Below the pieces are notes generated by a model. It saw only the letters and a list, made by a program, of their open reading frames with translations. It did no database searches and was not told where the DNA came from. DNA of 64,000 nt, taken from contig NZ_JAATEN010000004.1 in assembly GCF_012034935.1 (NCBI RefSeq), forward strand, positions 351,552-415,551. The letters are read 5' to 3'. The position numbers and the translations under genes are program-made. Position 1 is the stretch's first letter; every line of letters starts with the position of its first letter. Below are positions 1 through 8,760 of this stretch, piece after piece. This DNA is from Streptomyces zingiberis (GTDB lineage Bacteria; Actinomycetota; Actinomycetes; Streptomycetales; Streptomycetaceae).

Positions 1-194
1 TGTCCGTACGCCTCGGCCGCGCCCGTCGGCAGCGGCCACTCCACGGCGTGCAGGATGTGCAGCGCCACCTCGCGCCGTGCCGCCTCGGCCGCCCCGTGGC
101 GCACCACGATCTGCTGGTCGTAGGCGTCGTCGACCCCCACGAGGACCGGGCCCCGCGGCCCGCTGTGTCCCGGCTGCGGCTCCGGTTCGGCCAT
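1..194 (-). CDS. Universal stress protein, N-terminal part (runs off the left edge)
   Basis: Only the first 64 codons are in the window; the gene continues to the left. After a short polar leader the protein reads VLVGVDDAYDQQIVVRHGAAEA and then a second beta strand (VALHILHAVEW), the ordinary start of an UspA domain with its nucleotide-binding first strand. UspA proteins are cytoplasmic ATP-binding stress proteins. A second two-domain UspA gene lies at 27596-28453. The ATG at 194 is followed upstream by about 240 bases without a gene before the divergent HAD gene. Family clear; full length and function of this copy unknown. Confidence 0.8.
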   Translation of the reverse strand, partial: MAEPEPQPGHSGPRGPVLVGVDDAYDQQIVVRHGAAEAARREVALHILHAVEWPLPTGAAEAYG

Positions 195-433
195 GGCGGG
201 CTCCCTCGCGCTGGGCGGCGCCGCGTGGGTACGCGGTCCGCCGGACGGACCCCGTACCGGTATCCCGGCCCTCCCCGGGGTAAACGCCGGGACGGCCCCG
301 GCCGGCGGAGCGCGGCGGGCGGAGCGGGACCCGGGCGGTGCGCGGCCCTCGCCGGGCTGCGACGATGTCCCGGTCCGGCGGGTCAGCCGCCCGGCCGCTC
401 CCGTCCTGCCCGCACCGTCCCGTGAGGAGACCG

Positions 434-922
434 ATGACCCCGGCCCCACGGCCCCTGGCCGTGTTCGACCTGGACGGCACCCTCGCCGACGTGCGGCACC
501 GGCTGCACCACATCGAGCGGCGCCCCAAGGACTGGGACGCCTTCTTCGCCGCGGCCCGGTACGACCAGCCGCTGGCCCGGGGTGTGGAGCTGGCCCGGGG
601 GAGCGCCGCCGAGTGCGAGGTCGTGTACGTCACCGGGCGCCCGGAGAGCTGCCGCGCCGACACCGTCGACTGGCTGGCCCGGCACGGGCTCCCGCCGGGA
701 GAACTCCGGATGCGCGGCCCGCGCGACCGCCGCCCCGCCCGCGTCACCAAGCCCGAGCTGCTGCGGCGGCTGGCGGCCGGCCGCCGCGTGGCCCTGGTCG
801 CCGACGACGACCCGCAGGTGTGCGACGCCTATGAGCGGGACGGGTTCCCGGTGGTGCGCGCCGCCTGGATGACGGCGCGGCGGTCCCTGGCCGAGGCCCA
901 GGAAGGGGAGGGCCGGACCTGA
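434..922 (+). CDS. HAD-family phosphatase (polynucleotide 3'-phosphatase-like)
   Basis: A 162-residue cytoplasmic HAD hydrolase. The nucleophile motif is at residues 12-16 (DLDGT), motif II is in VYVTGRPES, a motif III lysine is in RVTKPELL, and the acidic motif IV is VADDDPQV. The series WDAFF, TGRPE, RADTVDWL and ELRMRG resembles the phosphatase half of T4-type polynucleotide kinase/phosphatase, so removal of a 3' phosphate from nucleic acid is a reasonable guess, but no kinase domain is present. The start is set by GAGGAG seven to ten bases before the ATG. Upstream in-frame starts lack a ribosome site. Confidence 0.85.
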   Translation: MTPAPRPLAVFDLDGTLADVRHRLHHIERRPKDWDAFFAAARYDQPLARGVELARGSAAECEVVYVTGRPESCRADTVDWLARHGLPPGELRMRGPRDRRPARVTKPELLRRLAAGRRVALVADDDPQVCDAYERDGFPVVRAAWMTARRSLAEAQEGEGRT

Positions 923-960
923 ACCCGGCGGTGGGCCGTCCCGCTCCCACCGCCGGATCC

Positions 961-1011
961 GCGCCCGGCCCCCTGGCTCAGCTCCGCGCCCGGCCCTCCT
1001 GGCTCAGCTCC
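961..1011. repeat. Imperfect tandem duplication (25 and 26 bp) over the 3' end of bglC
   Basis: Positions 961-985 and 986-1011 are two copies of one unit beginning GCGCCCGGCC and ending TGGCTCAGCTCC, differing by a single inserted base. The right copy contains the bglC stop codon and last codons; the left copy repeats them past the stop. It looks like a recent slippage or duplication event. Confidence 0.8.
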
Positions 1012-2452
1012 CGGCGGGGAGGGAGTTGCTCCGCGCCACCTGCCCGTACCAGCGGGCGCTGTCCTTCGGCGTGCGCCGGCCCGTCGGGTAGTCGACGTGC
1101 ACCAGGCCGAACCGCTTGCTGTAGCCGTGGCCCCATTCGAAGTTGTCCAGCAGTGACCACAGGAAGTAGCCGCGGAGGTCCACGCCGGCCTCCATGGCCC
1201 GGTGCATGGCGGCGAGGTGGCCGTGCAGGTAGGCGATCCGCTCCGGGTCGCGCACCGCGCCCTCGGGGTCGGCGTAGTCGTGGAAGGCCGCGCCGTTCTC
1301 GCAGATCATCACCGGCAGTCCGGGCACCTCGTCCCGGACGCGCAGCAGCAGGTCGTAGAGGCCGTCCGGGTCGATCGTCCAGCCCATGGCCGTGGTCTCG
1401 CCGGGGGAGCGGTGGAAGGCGACGCCCTCGCCGCTCGGCCACGGGCTGTGGGAGCTGGCGCCGTGCCCGTCCGCGCCGTGGTCGCCGTCGCCACGGGCGG
1501 CGGAGACCAGGGTCGGCGAGTAGTAGTTGACGCCGAGGAAGTCCAGCGGCTGCCGGATGGTCTCGGTGTCGCCGTCGCGGACGAAGGACCAGTCCGTCAG
1601 GTGGGCGGTGTCCTCCTGGACGTCCGCCGGGTAGGCGCCGTGCAGGATCGGGCCGGTGAACACCCGGTTGGCGGTGCCGTCGATCCGGCGCACCGCGTCG
1701 GCGTCCTCCGGGGAGTCGGTCAGCGGGCGCACCTGGTGCAGATTGAGGGTGAGGGAGACCTGGGTGCCGGCCGGGGTGGCGGAGCGCAGCGCCTGCACCG
1801 CGAGGCCGTGGCCCAGGTTCAGGTGGTGCGCCGCGCGCAGCGACGCCTCCGGCTCGGTGCGGCCCGGGGCGTGCACCCCGGAGCCGTAGCCGAGGAAGGC
1901 GCTGCACCAGGGCTCGTTGAGAGTGATCCAGGTGCGGACCCGGTCACCGAGCGCCTCCCCGGCCAGGGCGGCGTACTCCGCGAAGCGCTCCGCGGTGTCC
2001 CGCTCGGGCCAGCCCCCGGCGTCCTCCAGCTCCTGCGGCAGGTCCCAGTGGTACAGGGTGGCGACGGGCTGGATGCCCTTCTCCAGCAGCTCGTCGGTGA
2101 GCCGCCGGTAGAAGTCGAGCCCCTTCTCCAGGGCGGGACCGCGGCCGGTGGGCTGCACCCGCGGCCAGGCGAGGGAGAAGCGGTACGCGCCCACCCCCAG
2201 GTCGGCCAGGAGCGCGACGTCCTCACGCCAGCGGTGGTAGTGGTCGGTGGCGCGGTCCCCGGTGTCGCCGTTGCGGACCTTGCCGGGGGTGTGCGAGAAG
2301 GTGTCCCAGATCGAGGGGGTCCGCCCGTCGGTGTCCACGGCGCCTTCGATCTGGTAGGAGGCGGTCGCCGTCCCCCAGAGGAAGCCGGGCGGGAACGTCC
2401 GCCCGGCGGCGGGTTCCACGGCGGAGTCGGGGGTGTGAGGGTCAGCGGGCAC
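1004..2452 (-). CDS. bglC: GH1 family beta-glucosidase (BglC type)
   Basis: A 482-residue glycoside hydrolase family 1 enzyme without signal peptide, so intracellular. The acid/base Glu180 is in TLNEPW and the nucleophile Glu385 is in [19 protein letters not shown] near the N terminus is the usual GH1 opening. It follows cebG by 87 bases as the last gene of the cellobiose operon. Known biology of this locus in Streptomyces: cellobiose and cello-oligosaccharides imported by CebEFG are cleaved to glucose by BglC, which also controls the inducer level for CebR. The 3' end carries a short tandem duplication. Confidence 0.95.
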   Translation of the reverse strand: MPADPHTPDSAVEPAAGRTFPPGFLWGTATASYQIEGAVDTDGRTPSIWDTFSHTPGKVRNGDTGDRATDHYHRWREDVALLADLGVGAYRFSLAWPRVQPTGRGPALEKGLDFYRRLTDELLEKGIQPVATLYHWDLPQELEDAGGWPERDTAERFAEYAALAGEALGDRVRTWITLNEPWCSAFLGYGSGVHAPGRTEPEASLRAAHHLNLGHGLAVQALRSATPAGTQVSLTLNLHQVRPLTDSPEDADAVRRIDGTANRVFTGPILHGAYPADVQEDTAHLTDWSFVRDGDTETIRQPLDFLGVNYYSPTLVSAARGDGDHGADGHGASSHSPWPSGEGVAFHRSPGETTAMGWTIDPDGLYDLLLRVRDEVPGLPVMICENGAAFHDYADPEGAVRDPERIAYLHGHLAAMHRAMEAGVDLRGYFLWSLLDNFEWGHGYSKRFGLVHVDYPTGRRTPKDSARWYGQVARSNSLPAGS

Positions 2453-2539
2453 GGTGGTCCTTCCACAGGTGGTACGGGACGAGGGGGAGTGGACGGGGGC
2501 GGGGCGGCGGGGGAGTCCGGCGGTGGGGCGCCGGAGTGA

Positions 2540-3463
2540 TCAGCCCTTGACCGCGCCCTGCATGATGCCGCCGACGATCTGGCGCCCGCAGATGACGAAC
2601 ATCGCCAGCAGCGGGAGGGTGCCGAGCAGCGCGCCGGCCATGATGAGCGACTGGTCCCGTACGTAGCCCGCGCTGAGCTGGGTCAGGGCGACGGGGATCG
2701 TCGGATTGGACATGTCCAGGGCGATGAACGGCCAGAAGAAGTCGTTCCAGGCGTGCACGAACGTGATCATGAACAGGACGGCCATCGCGGGCCGGGCCAC
2801 CGGCAGCACGATGGACCAGAAGATCCGCAGCGAGTGGGCGCCGTCCACCCGTCCGGCCTCGACCAGTTCGTCCGGCAGCGCGTCACCGAGGTACTGCCGC
2901 ATGAAGAACACGCCCACGGCGCTGACGAGCGTCGGGAAGATGACGGCGGGCAGCTTCTGCCCCCAGCCCAGCTCGCTCATCAGCATGAACAGCGGGACGA
3001 CGCCCAGTTGCGGCGGGACCAGCATCGTGCCGATGACCAGCATGAGCAGGGCGTTCCGGCCGGAGAAGCGCAGCTTGGCGAAGGCGAACCCGGCCAGGGT
3101 GGCGAAGAAGACCGTGGACAGCGCGATGGTGCTGGCCACGATGGTGCTGTTGATCAGCGCCTGTCCCATGGCGGCCTCGGTCCAGGCCGCCGACAGGTTC
3201 TTGAAGAGGTTCGGCCCCGGCAGGAACGGCGGCGGGGTCTGGGTGACCCGGGTGTTGTCGGTGGAGGCCGCCACCATCGTCCAGTACAGCGGGAACAGGG
3301 ACAGCACCGCCGCCAGCACCAGCAGCGCGTAGGCGACGGGCCCGGCGTGGTGCTGGCGTCCGGCCCCGCCGCGCAGCGGCAGCCGGCGCGGTGCGGCGAA
3401 GGGCGCGGTGCTGCGGGGACGTTTGCGGGTGCCGGCCGGGCCGGGAACGGTCTCGGTGGTCAT
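2540..3463 (-). CDS. cebG: Cellobiose ABC transporter permease CebG (MalG type)
   Basis: A 307-residue inner-membrane permease of the binding-protein-dependent sugar family, with six hydrophobic segments and the EAA loop (ELVEAGRVDGAHSLRIFWSIVLPVARPA) that docks the ATPase. An Arg/Pro-rich cytoplasmic tail of about 35 residues precedes the first helix. It lies 18 bases after cebF, with AGGAGC before its ATG. No ATPase is encoded here. In Streptomyces the shared ATPase MsiK, encoded elsewhere, energises this transporter (established for the family, not visible in the window). Confidence 0.93.
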   Translation of the reverse strand: MTTETVPGPAGTRKRPRSTAPFAAPRRLPLRGGAGRQHHAGPVAYALLVLAAVLSLFPLYWTMVAASTDNTRVTQTPPPFLPGPNLFKNLSAAWTEAAMGQALINSTIVASTIALSTVFFATLAGFAFAKLRFSGRNALLMLVIGTMLVPPQLGVVPLFMLMSELGWGQKLPAVIFPTLVSAVGVFFMRQYLGDALPDELVEAGRVDGAHSLRIFWSIVLPVARPAMAVLFMITFVHAWNDFFWPFIALDMSNPTIPVALTQLSAGYVRDQSLIMAGALLGTLPLLAMFVICGRQIVGGIMQGAVKG

Positions 3464-3481
3464 GGTGGTTACCGCTCCTGG

Positions 3482-4495
3482 TCAGGACGGACGGGACAGC
3501 AGGCGCTTGAGGACGCGCTGCAGGACGAAGACGAGGACGAGCAGCAGGAACATCGTCCAGGCGACCGTCGCGGCCCGGCCCATCTGGTAGTTCCGCCAGC
3601 CCTCCTCGTACAGGAGCAGGCCGAGGGTCTGGTACTGGTTGTCGACCCCGCCCGTGATGCCGTTCGGCCCCTGACCGAAGATCAGCGGCTCACCGAAGAG
3701 CTGGGTGGAGCCGATGGTGGAGAGCACGATGGTGAAGACGATCGTGGGCCGGATGCCGGGGATGGTGACGGTGAGGAACTGCTGCCAGCGGGAGGCGCCG
3801 TCGATCGCCGCCGCCTCGTAGCGCTCGCGCGGGACGGCCTGCATCGCGGCCAGGTAGAGCAGCGCGTTGTAGCCGGTCCAGCGCCAGATCACGATGGAGG
3901 CGATGGCGAACTGGGCCGGCCACTTCTCGCTCTCCCAGTTGAGACCGTCGAAGCCGAAGAGGCCCAGCCCCCAGTTGATCATGCCGAAGTCGCGCTCGAA
4001 GATCATGGTGAAGACCAGTGCGGCGGCGCCGACCGAGGTGGCGTACGGCGCGAGCGCGGCGACCCGGAAGAACGCCCCGCCCCGCATCTGGTAGTTGAGC
4101 AGGTGCGCCAGGCCCAGGGCCATCAGCAGCTGCGGCACGGCGGAGATCACGCCGATGGTGATGGTGTTGGCGACCGCGTTCCAGAACTTCTCGTCCTGCA
4201 ACAGCTCCGTGTAGTTCTGCAGCCCCTGCCACACCATCACGTCCATGGTGGCCAGCTCCACGTCGTGGAGGGAGATCCACGAGGTGTAGATCAGCGGGTA
4301 GAAGCTGAACGCGATGAAGATGACGAAGAACGGGGCGATGAAGGTGTACGGCGCGCCCCGGACGTCGAGGCGGTGGAGCAGGGCGCGCCGGCGCTGCCGG
4401 TCGTTCCCGCCGTCCTGGGCACCGGACCGTTTCCGCGGTCCGGCCGGCTGCTCCCGTGGGCCGTCGGCCGGGGGTGCCGGGGTGGAGGTGGCCAC
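3482..4495 (-). CDS. cebF: Cellobiose ABC transporter permease CebF (MalF type)
   Basis: A 337-residue permease with about six membrane segments and a cytoplasmic N-terminal stretch rich in Pro, Arg and Gln. The EAA motif reads YEAAAIDGASRWQQFLTVTIPGIRPT. It starts with GTG at 4495, preceded by GGAAGGAAG. It is separated from cebE by about 100 bases that hold a strong stem-loop, and is followed directly by cebG. Role: one half of the membrane channel importing cellobiose and cello-oligosaccharides. Confidence 0.93.
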   Translation of the reverse strand: MATSTPAPPADGPREQPAGPRKRSGAQDGGNDRQRRRALLHRLDVRGAPYTFIAPFFVIFIAFSFYPLIYTSWISLHDVELATMDVMVWQGLQNYTELLQDEKFWNAVANTITIGVISAVPQLLMALGLAHLLNYQMRGGAFFRVAALAPYATSVGAAALVFTMIFERDFGMINWGLGLFGFDGLNWESEKWPAQFAIASIVIWRWTGYNALLYLAAMQAVPRERYEAAAIDGASRWQQFLTVTIPGIRPTIVFTIVLSTIGSTQLFGEPLIFGQGPNGITGGVDNQYQTLGLLLYEEGWRNYQMGRAATVAWTMFLLLVLVFVLQRVLKRLLSRPS

Positions 4496-4541
4496 GGGGG
4501 CTTCCTTCCGATCGATTCCATGCTGGTCCGCCGGGGCCGGG

Positions 4542-4576
4542 GGCCCGGGGCCGCCGCGGGAGGGCGGCCCCGGGCC
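4542..4576 (-). promoter_or_regulatory. Intercistronic GC stem-loop between cebE and cebF
   Basis: Perfect 14-bp arms (4542-4555 and 4563-4576) around a seven-base loop, lying 21 bases past the cebE stop codon inside the operon. There is no T tract. Such hairpins after binding-protein genes usually protect the 5' message or partly terminate, giving more binding protein than permease. That role is inferred. A similar hairpin sits between xylF and xylG at 23048-23101. Confidence 0.7.
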
Positions 4577-4597
4577 TCACCGGCCGGATGGGGTGTG

Positions 4598-5902
4598 TCA
4601 GCCGACGGCCTTCTTGACGCGCTCGTCGGTGGTCTTCCGCGCCTCCTCCGGGCTCTTCCCCTGCTCGACGAGCTGGAGGCCCTGGGAGTAGAGGTCCTTG
4701 ATGGTGCCGTCCTTGCGGCCGAGGACCTGCTCGTCGGGGATCTCGCGGGCGGCGTCACCGAAGATCTGGCCGATCGGGGCGTCGTTGAAGTACTCCGACT
4801 TGGCGCCGGACACCTTCGGGTCCTCCAGCGCCTCGGCCGAGGACGGGAAGTTGCCGAGCTCCTGGAAGAGGTACGCCTGCTGCTCGGGGGCGGTCAGCCA
4901 GGCCACCAGCTTCTTGGCCTCGTCCTTCACCGGGCTGCTCTCCATCACGCCGAGGAAGGAGCCACCCCAGTTGGCGCCCTGCGGCGCCTTGGCCACGTCC
5001 CACTGGCCCTTGTTCTTCTCGCCCGCCTTCTCGCTGATGTGGGCGAGCATCCAGGCCGGGCAGACGGTGGTGGCGAAGGTGCTGTTGGCCAGTCCGGGGT
5101 CCCAGCCCGGCTGGAACTGGCGGAGCTTGGCGGTCAGGCCGGCCTGCGAGGCCTCCACGGCCAGGTCCCACGCCTCCTTGACGTCCGGGTTGTCCTGGTG
5201 GATCAGCTCGCCCTGCTTGTCGTAGAACTGCTGGGACTTGCCGTAGATCATGGCGTTGAACAGGCCGGTTGAGGTGTCGAGGTAGGCGGCGTCGCTGCCC
5301 TTGAGGTCCTTCTTGAACTTCTTGCCCGTCTCGACGTACTCGGACCAGTCCTTGTCCCAGAGCGCCGCGACCTCCTCGCGGTCGGTGGGCAGCCCGGCCT
5401 TCTCGAAGAGGTCCCTGCGGTAACAGACGGCCATCGGGCCGATGTCCGTGCCCAGGCCGATGACCTTGTCCTTCGGGGTGGTGACCTGGCTCAGCTTCCA
5501 GGGCAGGAAGTGGTCGGCGCCCTTGACGTCCGACATGTCGGCGAACTTGTCCGCCTGGGTGTCGACGAGCTCCTTGGCCCGGCCGATCTCGATGCCCTGG
5601 ATGTCCTTCATCCCGCTGCCTGCCGCCAGCCGCGTCTGCAGGGCCGTGTAGTAGGTCTGCTCGTCGCCGGCCACCTCGGCCTCGATGACGACGTCGGGGT
5701 TCTCCTTCATGTAGCGCTTCAGGAGGTCGGTCTCCTTGAAGCCCATGACGCCGAAGAGGCCCATGGTTATCTTCGTCTTGCCGTCCGCGGTCTTGCCGTC
5801 GTCCCCGCTGTCCCCACCGCACCCCGCGACGAGCGCGAGGGAGAGAGCGACCGAGACGGTGGCTACGACTCTTGTACCAACTGCTTTGCGGACTGTGCCC
5901 AT
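4598..5902 (-). CDS. cebE: Cellobiose/cello-oligosaccharide-binding lipoprotein CebE
   Basis: A 434-residue extracellular solute-binding protein. The N terminus is a lipoprotein signal peptide with lipobox LVAGC, followed by a Gly/Asp/Ser-rich linker, so the protein is anchored on the outer face of the membrane. The remainder has the length and pattern of family 1 sugar-binding proteins. First gene of cebE-cebF-cebG-bglC, with ribosome site AGGAGG upstream of the ATG and two CebR operators 77-113 bases upstream. One Ile is encoded by ATA, rare in this genome. Substrate assignment rests on operon content and operator type. Confidence 0.93.
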   Translation of the reverse strand: MGTVRKAVGTRVVATVSVALSLALVAGCGGDSGDDGKTADGKTKITMGLFGVMGFKETDLLKRYMKENPDVVIEAEVAGDEQTYYTALQTRLAAGSGMKDIQGIEIGRAKELVDTQADKFADMSDVKGADHFLPWKLSQVTTPKDKVIGLGTDIGPMAVCYRRDLFEKAGLPTDREEVAALWDKDWSEYVETGKKFKKDLKGSDAAYLDTSTGLFNAMIYGKSQQFYDKQGELIHQDNPDVKEAWDLAVEASQAGLTAKLRQFQPGWDPGLANSTFATTVCPAWMLAHISEKAGEKNKGQWDVAKAPQGANWGGSFLGVMESSPVKDEAKKLVAWLTAPEQQAYLFQELGNFPSSAEALEDPKVSGAKSEYFNDAPIGQIFGDAAREIPDEQVLGRKDGTIKDLYSQGLQLVEQGKSPEEARKTTDERVKKAVG

Positions 5903-5978
5903 GACGTCCTCCTAGCGGCGGCGCAGGAAGCGCCGGAAGCTTGGCCGGTTGAGGCGGCCCCACCCCGCCGGACGCGGG

Positions 5979-5992
5979 TGGGATCGCTCCCA
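5979..5992. promoter_or_regulatory. CebR box 1
   Basis: TGGGATCGCTCCCA is a 14-bp inverted repeat differing by one base from the established CebR operator TGGGAGCGCTCCCA. It lies between the divergent cebE and cebR genes. CebR bound here should repress cebE until cello-oligosaccharide is present. Confidence 0.88.
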
Positions 5993-6001
5993 TGTGCCGG
6001 A

Positions 6002-6015
6002 TGGGAGCGATCCCA
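6002..6015. promoter_or_regulatory. CebR box 2
   Basis: TGGGAGCGATCCCA is a second CebR operator with one mismatch to consensus, nine bases from box 1 (23 bp centre to centre, about two helical turns). It is the reverse complement of box 1. Two operators on the same face suggest cooperative binding and possibly joint control of cebE and cebR. Confidence 0.88.
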
Positions 6016-6191
6016 CCGGGTTGCGAGAACTGTGTGGGCCGCGAGCGGGCGACGTCAAGAACCAAAGTCGTCTCTGTTACGAGAACGTGTCCCGGCCCTT
6101 GCGGCCCCGGCGGCGCGGGCGCCGCCTTCTGGCACAATGCCGCTGCTGGGCGCCGTGTGCGGCGCGGCACCGGAGAGGAGGGCGGGGGACC

Positions 6192-7208
6192 ATGAGCGCC
6201 AGTGGGCGGCCAACTATTAAAACCGTGGCGGCGCGTGCCGGGGTGGGGCGCACCACCGTCTCCCGGGTCCTCAACGGGTCGCCGCTGGTCAGTGACGCGG
6301 CACGGGCCGCCGTCGAGGAGGCCATCAGCGAGCTCAACTACGTCCCCAACTCGGTGGCCCGCTCCCTCGTCACCAGACGGGCCGATTCCATCGCCCTGGT
6401 GATCCCCGAGTCCGAGAGCAGACTCGGCTCCGAACCCTATTTCTCGGCGGTGATCCGCGGGGTGTCCACCGCCCTCGCCGGCACCCAGCTCCAGCTCCTC
6501 CTCGTCCTCGTGCGCGACCAGCGGGAACTCGACCAGTTCACCCGCTTCCTGGCCGCCCGCCGCGTGGACGGCGTGCTGCTGGTCTCCGTCCACCGCGACG
6601 ATCCGCTCCCCGGCGTGCTGGAGGAGCTCGGCCTGCCCACCGTACTGGCCGGGCGCCGCACCGCCGACGAGACCCTCGCCCACGCCCATTCCGACAACCT
6701 GGGCGGCGCCGTCCAGGCGGTCCGCCACCTGCTGGAACGCGGGCGCACCACCATCGCCACCATCACCGGCCCGCTCGACATGGACGTCGGCCACAGCCGG
6801 CTGCGGGGCTGGCGGGACGCGCTGCGCCAGGGCGGCCTGGAACCGGACGAGACGCTCGCCGAACCGGGCGACTTCACCGAGGAGGGCGGCCGGTCCGCCA
6901 TCCGCGCCCTCCTGGACCGTCACCCCGCTCTGGACGCCGTCTTCGCCGCCTCGGACGTGATGGCCGCCGGTGCCCTGGCCGAGCTGCGGCGGCGCGGGCG
7001 GCGGGTGCCCGAGGACGTGGCGGTGGTCGGCTTCGACGACTCGATCATCGCGCGGCACACCGACCCGCCGCTCACCACGGTGCGGCAGCCGGTCGAGGAA
7101 CTCGGGTGCAGCATAACGGAGTTGCTGCTGCGGGAGATGGCGGGGCCGGGGAGCGCGCCCCGCCAGGTGGTGCTGCCGACCTCGCTGGTGGTGCGTGAGT
7201 CGACCTGA
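6192..7208 (+). CDS. cebR: LacI-family repressor CebR
   Basis: A 338-residue LacI/GalR regulator. The HTH covers about residues 8-28 (TIKTVAARAGVGRTTVSRVLN) with the hinge helix after it (YVPNSVARSLVTRRAD), then a periplasmic-binding-like inducer domain ending in VAVVGFDDS and LTTVRQPVEELG. ATG 6192 was chosen because GAGAGGAGGG lies just upstream and the HTH begins right after; an in-frame extension upstream would cross the operators. It sits divergent to cebE with two CebR boxes in between. Known role: cellobiose-responsive repressor of cellulose-utilisation genes. Confidence 0.94.
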   Translation: MSASGRPTIKTVAARAGVGRTTVSRVLNGSPLVSDAARAAVEEAISELNYVPNSVARSLVTRRADSIALVIPESESRLGSEPYFSAVIRGVSTALAGTQLQLLLVLVRDQRELDQFTRFLAARRVDGVLLVSVHRDDPLPGVLEELGLPTVLAGRRTADETLAHAHSDNLGGAVQAVRHLLERGRTTIATITGPLDMDVGHSRLRGWRDALRQGGLEPDETLAEPGDFTEEGGRSAIRALLDRHPALDAVFAASDVMAAGALAELRRRGRRVPEDVAVVGFDDSIIARHTDPPLTTVRQPVEELGCSITELLLREMAGPGSAPRQVVLPTSLVVREST

Positions 7209-7474
7209 GCCGGCCTGAGCCGGCCGCGCGCCAGGGGCGGCCGTGGCCGGCCGGGGGCGCGGGCCGCCGGGCGCCGTCCGGAAGCGGCCGGGTGACGGGA
7301 CCCGGCCTCCCCAGGGGTGCCCGGGACGCGGGCCGGGTCCGGGGTGAGGTCGCGGTCCCCCGGCCCCCCGGGCCCCCGCCCTCCCCGGCGGCCGTGCGCG
7401 GGCCGGCGTCTCCGCCGCCGGGTGGCCCGGCGGCGCCGGAACCACGGAAGCCACCGCCCACGCGTGACGAGGCG

Positions 7475-8095
7475 TCAGCAGGGCACCGCGGCGGGCACGG
7501 CCATCCGGAACGGGCGCACCGCGAGCGCGGGCCGTGCCCGCCCGTGGCGCAGCGGCGGCAGCCGGTCCGACCACGCGGTGACGGTCAGTGCCTCCCGGCG
7601 CGGCCTCCCCGCCACCCGGCCCGGGACGAACAGCCGCCGGCCGGGCTCCCCGCCGAAGCCGGGCAGCGGAAGCGGCAGCGAGGGCAGCACGCCGGTGGCA
7701 CGCCGTGCCGGGCCGAACGTGATCCCCGCGAGCAGGCCGCCGGCGTCCCGGACGGTGACCGAGGTGCCGTCGGCGGACCAGTCGAAGACGGCCGGCTCCT
7801 TCGGCAGCCCCCAGATCTCCCGGCCGCCGCGCACCGACACCGGGTCGTCCACCCACATCCGGCTGATCAGCAGCCCGGCGCGGCGGCCGCGCCGGACCAG
7901 CGGTCCCAGCGCCAGCTCGTCGTAGCGGAGCGTCCCCTCGCGATACCGCACCACGCCCACCGCGATCCGGTGCCGGCCGCCCAACGGCCGCAGGTCAGGC
8001 GGCAGTTCGGGTGCCCGGCGCACCGGCAGCAGGCCGAACCACATCTCACCCCGGGACACCCAGGGCGGGGGCGGCGGATCGGGAGTCCCGGCCAT
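7475..8095 (-). CDS. Acetoacetate-decarboxylase-fold protein
   Basis: A 206-residue cytoplasmic protein. The segment LLISRMWVDDPVSVRGGREIWGLPKEPAVFDW matches the core of the acetoacetate decarboxylase family, and Lys99 in WGLPKEP sits where the Schiff-base lysine occurs in that family. It is shorter than the clostridial enzyme and belongs to the broad ADC-like group whose members are often uncharacterised, so decarboxylation of acetoacetate is not certain. The ATG at 8095 was chosen over upstream starts because GAGGAGGG lies directly before it. Convergent with cebR. Confidence 0.8.
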   Translation of the reverse strand: MAGTPDPPPPPWVSRGEMWFGLLPVRRAPELPPDLRPLGGRHRIAVGVVRYREGTLRYDELALGPLVRRGRRAGLLISRMWVDDPVSVRGGREIWGLPKEPAVFDWSADGTSVTVRDAGGLLAGITFGPARRATGVLPSLPLPLPGFGGEPGRRLFVPGRVAGRPRREALTVTAWSDRLPPLRHGRARPALAVRPFRMAVPAAVPC

Positions 8096-8338
8096 GACGC
8101 CCTCCTCTCGGCGGCTTCGGGTACGGAGGCCCGCCCCACCCGGCCGCCGGAGGGTCTCCGGGTCCTGGCGGGCCTTCTCCGCGCCACCCCTCCTACCCGC
8201 GCGAGCGGCCCCGGACCACCGGACCACCCGCCCGGACACCGAGTGAGAGAGTCGTCACAGGCGGCACACGGAAGGGCATACGTCGCGGAGGGTGGGGCAC
8301 CCGATGCACGCATCACCCCTCACCCTCTGGAGGACCAC

Positions 8339-8596
8339 GTGCTGATGGCACACCCCGACGTCCTGCGCGACCTCGTCGACCGGTACACGACCCTGCAGGC
8401 CTTAACTGCAGGTGGCGAGGTCACCCCGGAGCTGCGGCGCCGCCTGGAGGACACGGCCTACACCCTCTGCGTGACCACCGGAACGCGTGAGGTGGAAACC
8501 GCGCTGGACCGGGCGCGCCGGCGCCTGGCCGACGCCCCCGGCACGAGCGCCCGGACGCTACCGGACTCCCTGACCACCGCGGGGCCCGCAGCCTGA
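8339..8596 (+). CDS. DUF5133 protein, bldA-dependent (TTA codon)
   Basis: An 85-residue protein with the pattern of DUF5133, a family found in Streptomyces: LMAHPDVLRDLVDRYTTL near the N terminus, then RRRLEDTAYTLCVTTGTREVETALDRARRRL. GGAGG five bases before GTG 8339 decides the start; ATG 8345 is the alternative. Residue 22 is encoded by TTA (8402-8404). TTA needs the BldA tRNA in Streptomyces, so translation is likely developmentally delayed. No catalytic motif is visible; function unknown. Confidence 0.85.
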   Translation: MLMAHPDVLRDLVDRYTTLQALTAGGEVTPELRRRLEDTAYTLCVTTGTREVETALDRARRRLADAPGTSARTLPDSLTTAGPAA

Positions 8597-8760
8597 CCGC
8601 ACGCCGACGGGGCCGCGCGGTGTGGCGCGGCCCCCGCACCGGCGCCGGACCGCCGCGGCCCGGCGCCACCCGAGCGAACTGGAGCACCGATGCCCCGCAC
8701 CCCCGAGGAACCGCGGACCGGCCCGTCCACCGGGCCGACCCACCGCCGGGGAGGCCGCCG

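Noticed and set aside
2753..5272. Long plus-strand open frame opposite cebG, cebF and cebE
   Set aside because: It mirrors the real genes, its protein is rich in Arg/Gly/His/Gln repeats without motifs, and cebEFG are certain. An effect of high GC.
4755..7856. 1033-codon minus-strand open frame across cebE and cebR
   Set aside because: Frame-shifted shadow of cebE and antisense of cebR; no family resemblance.
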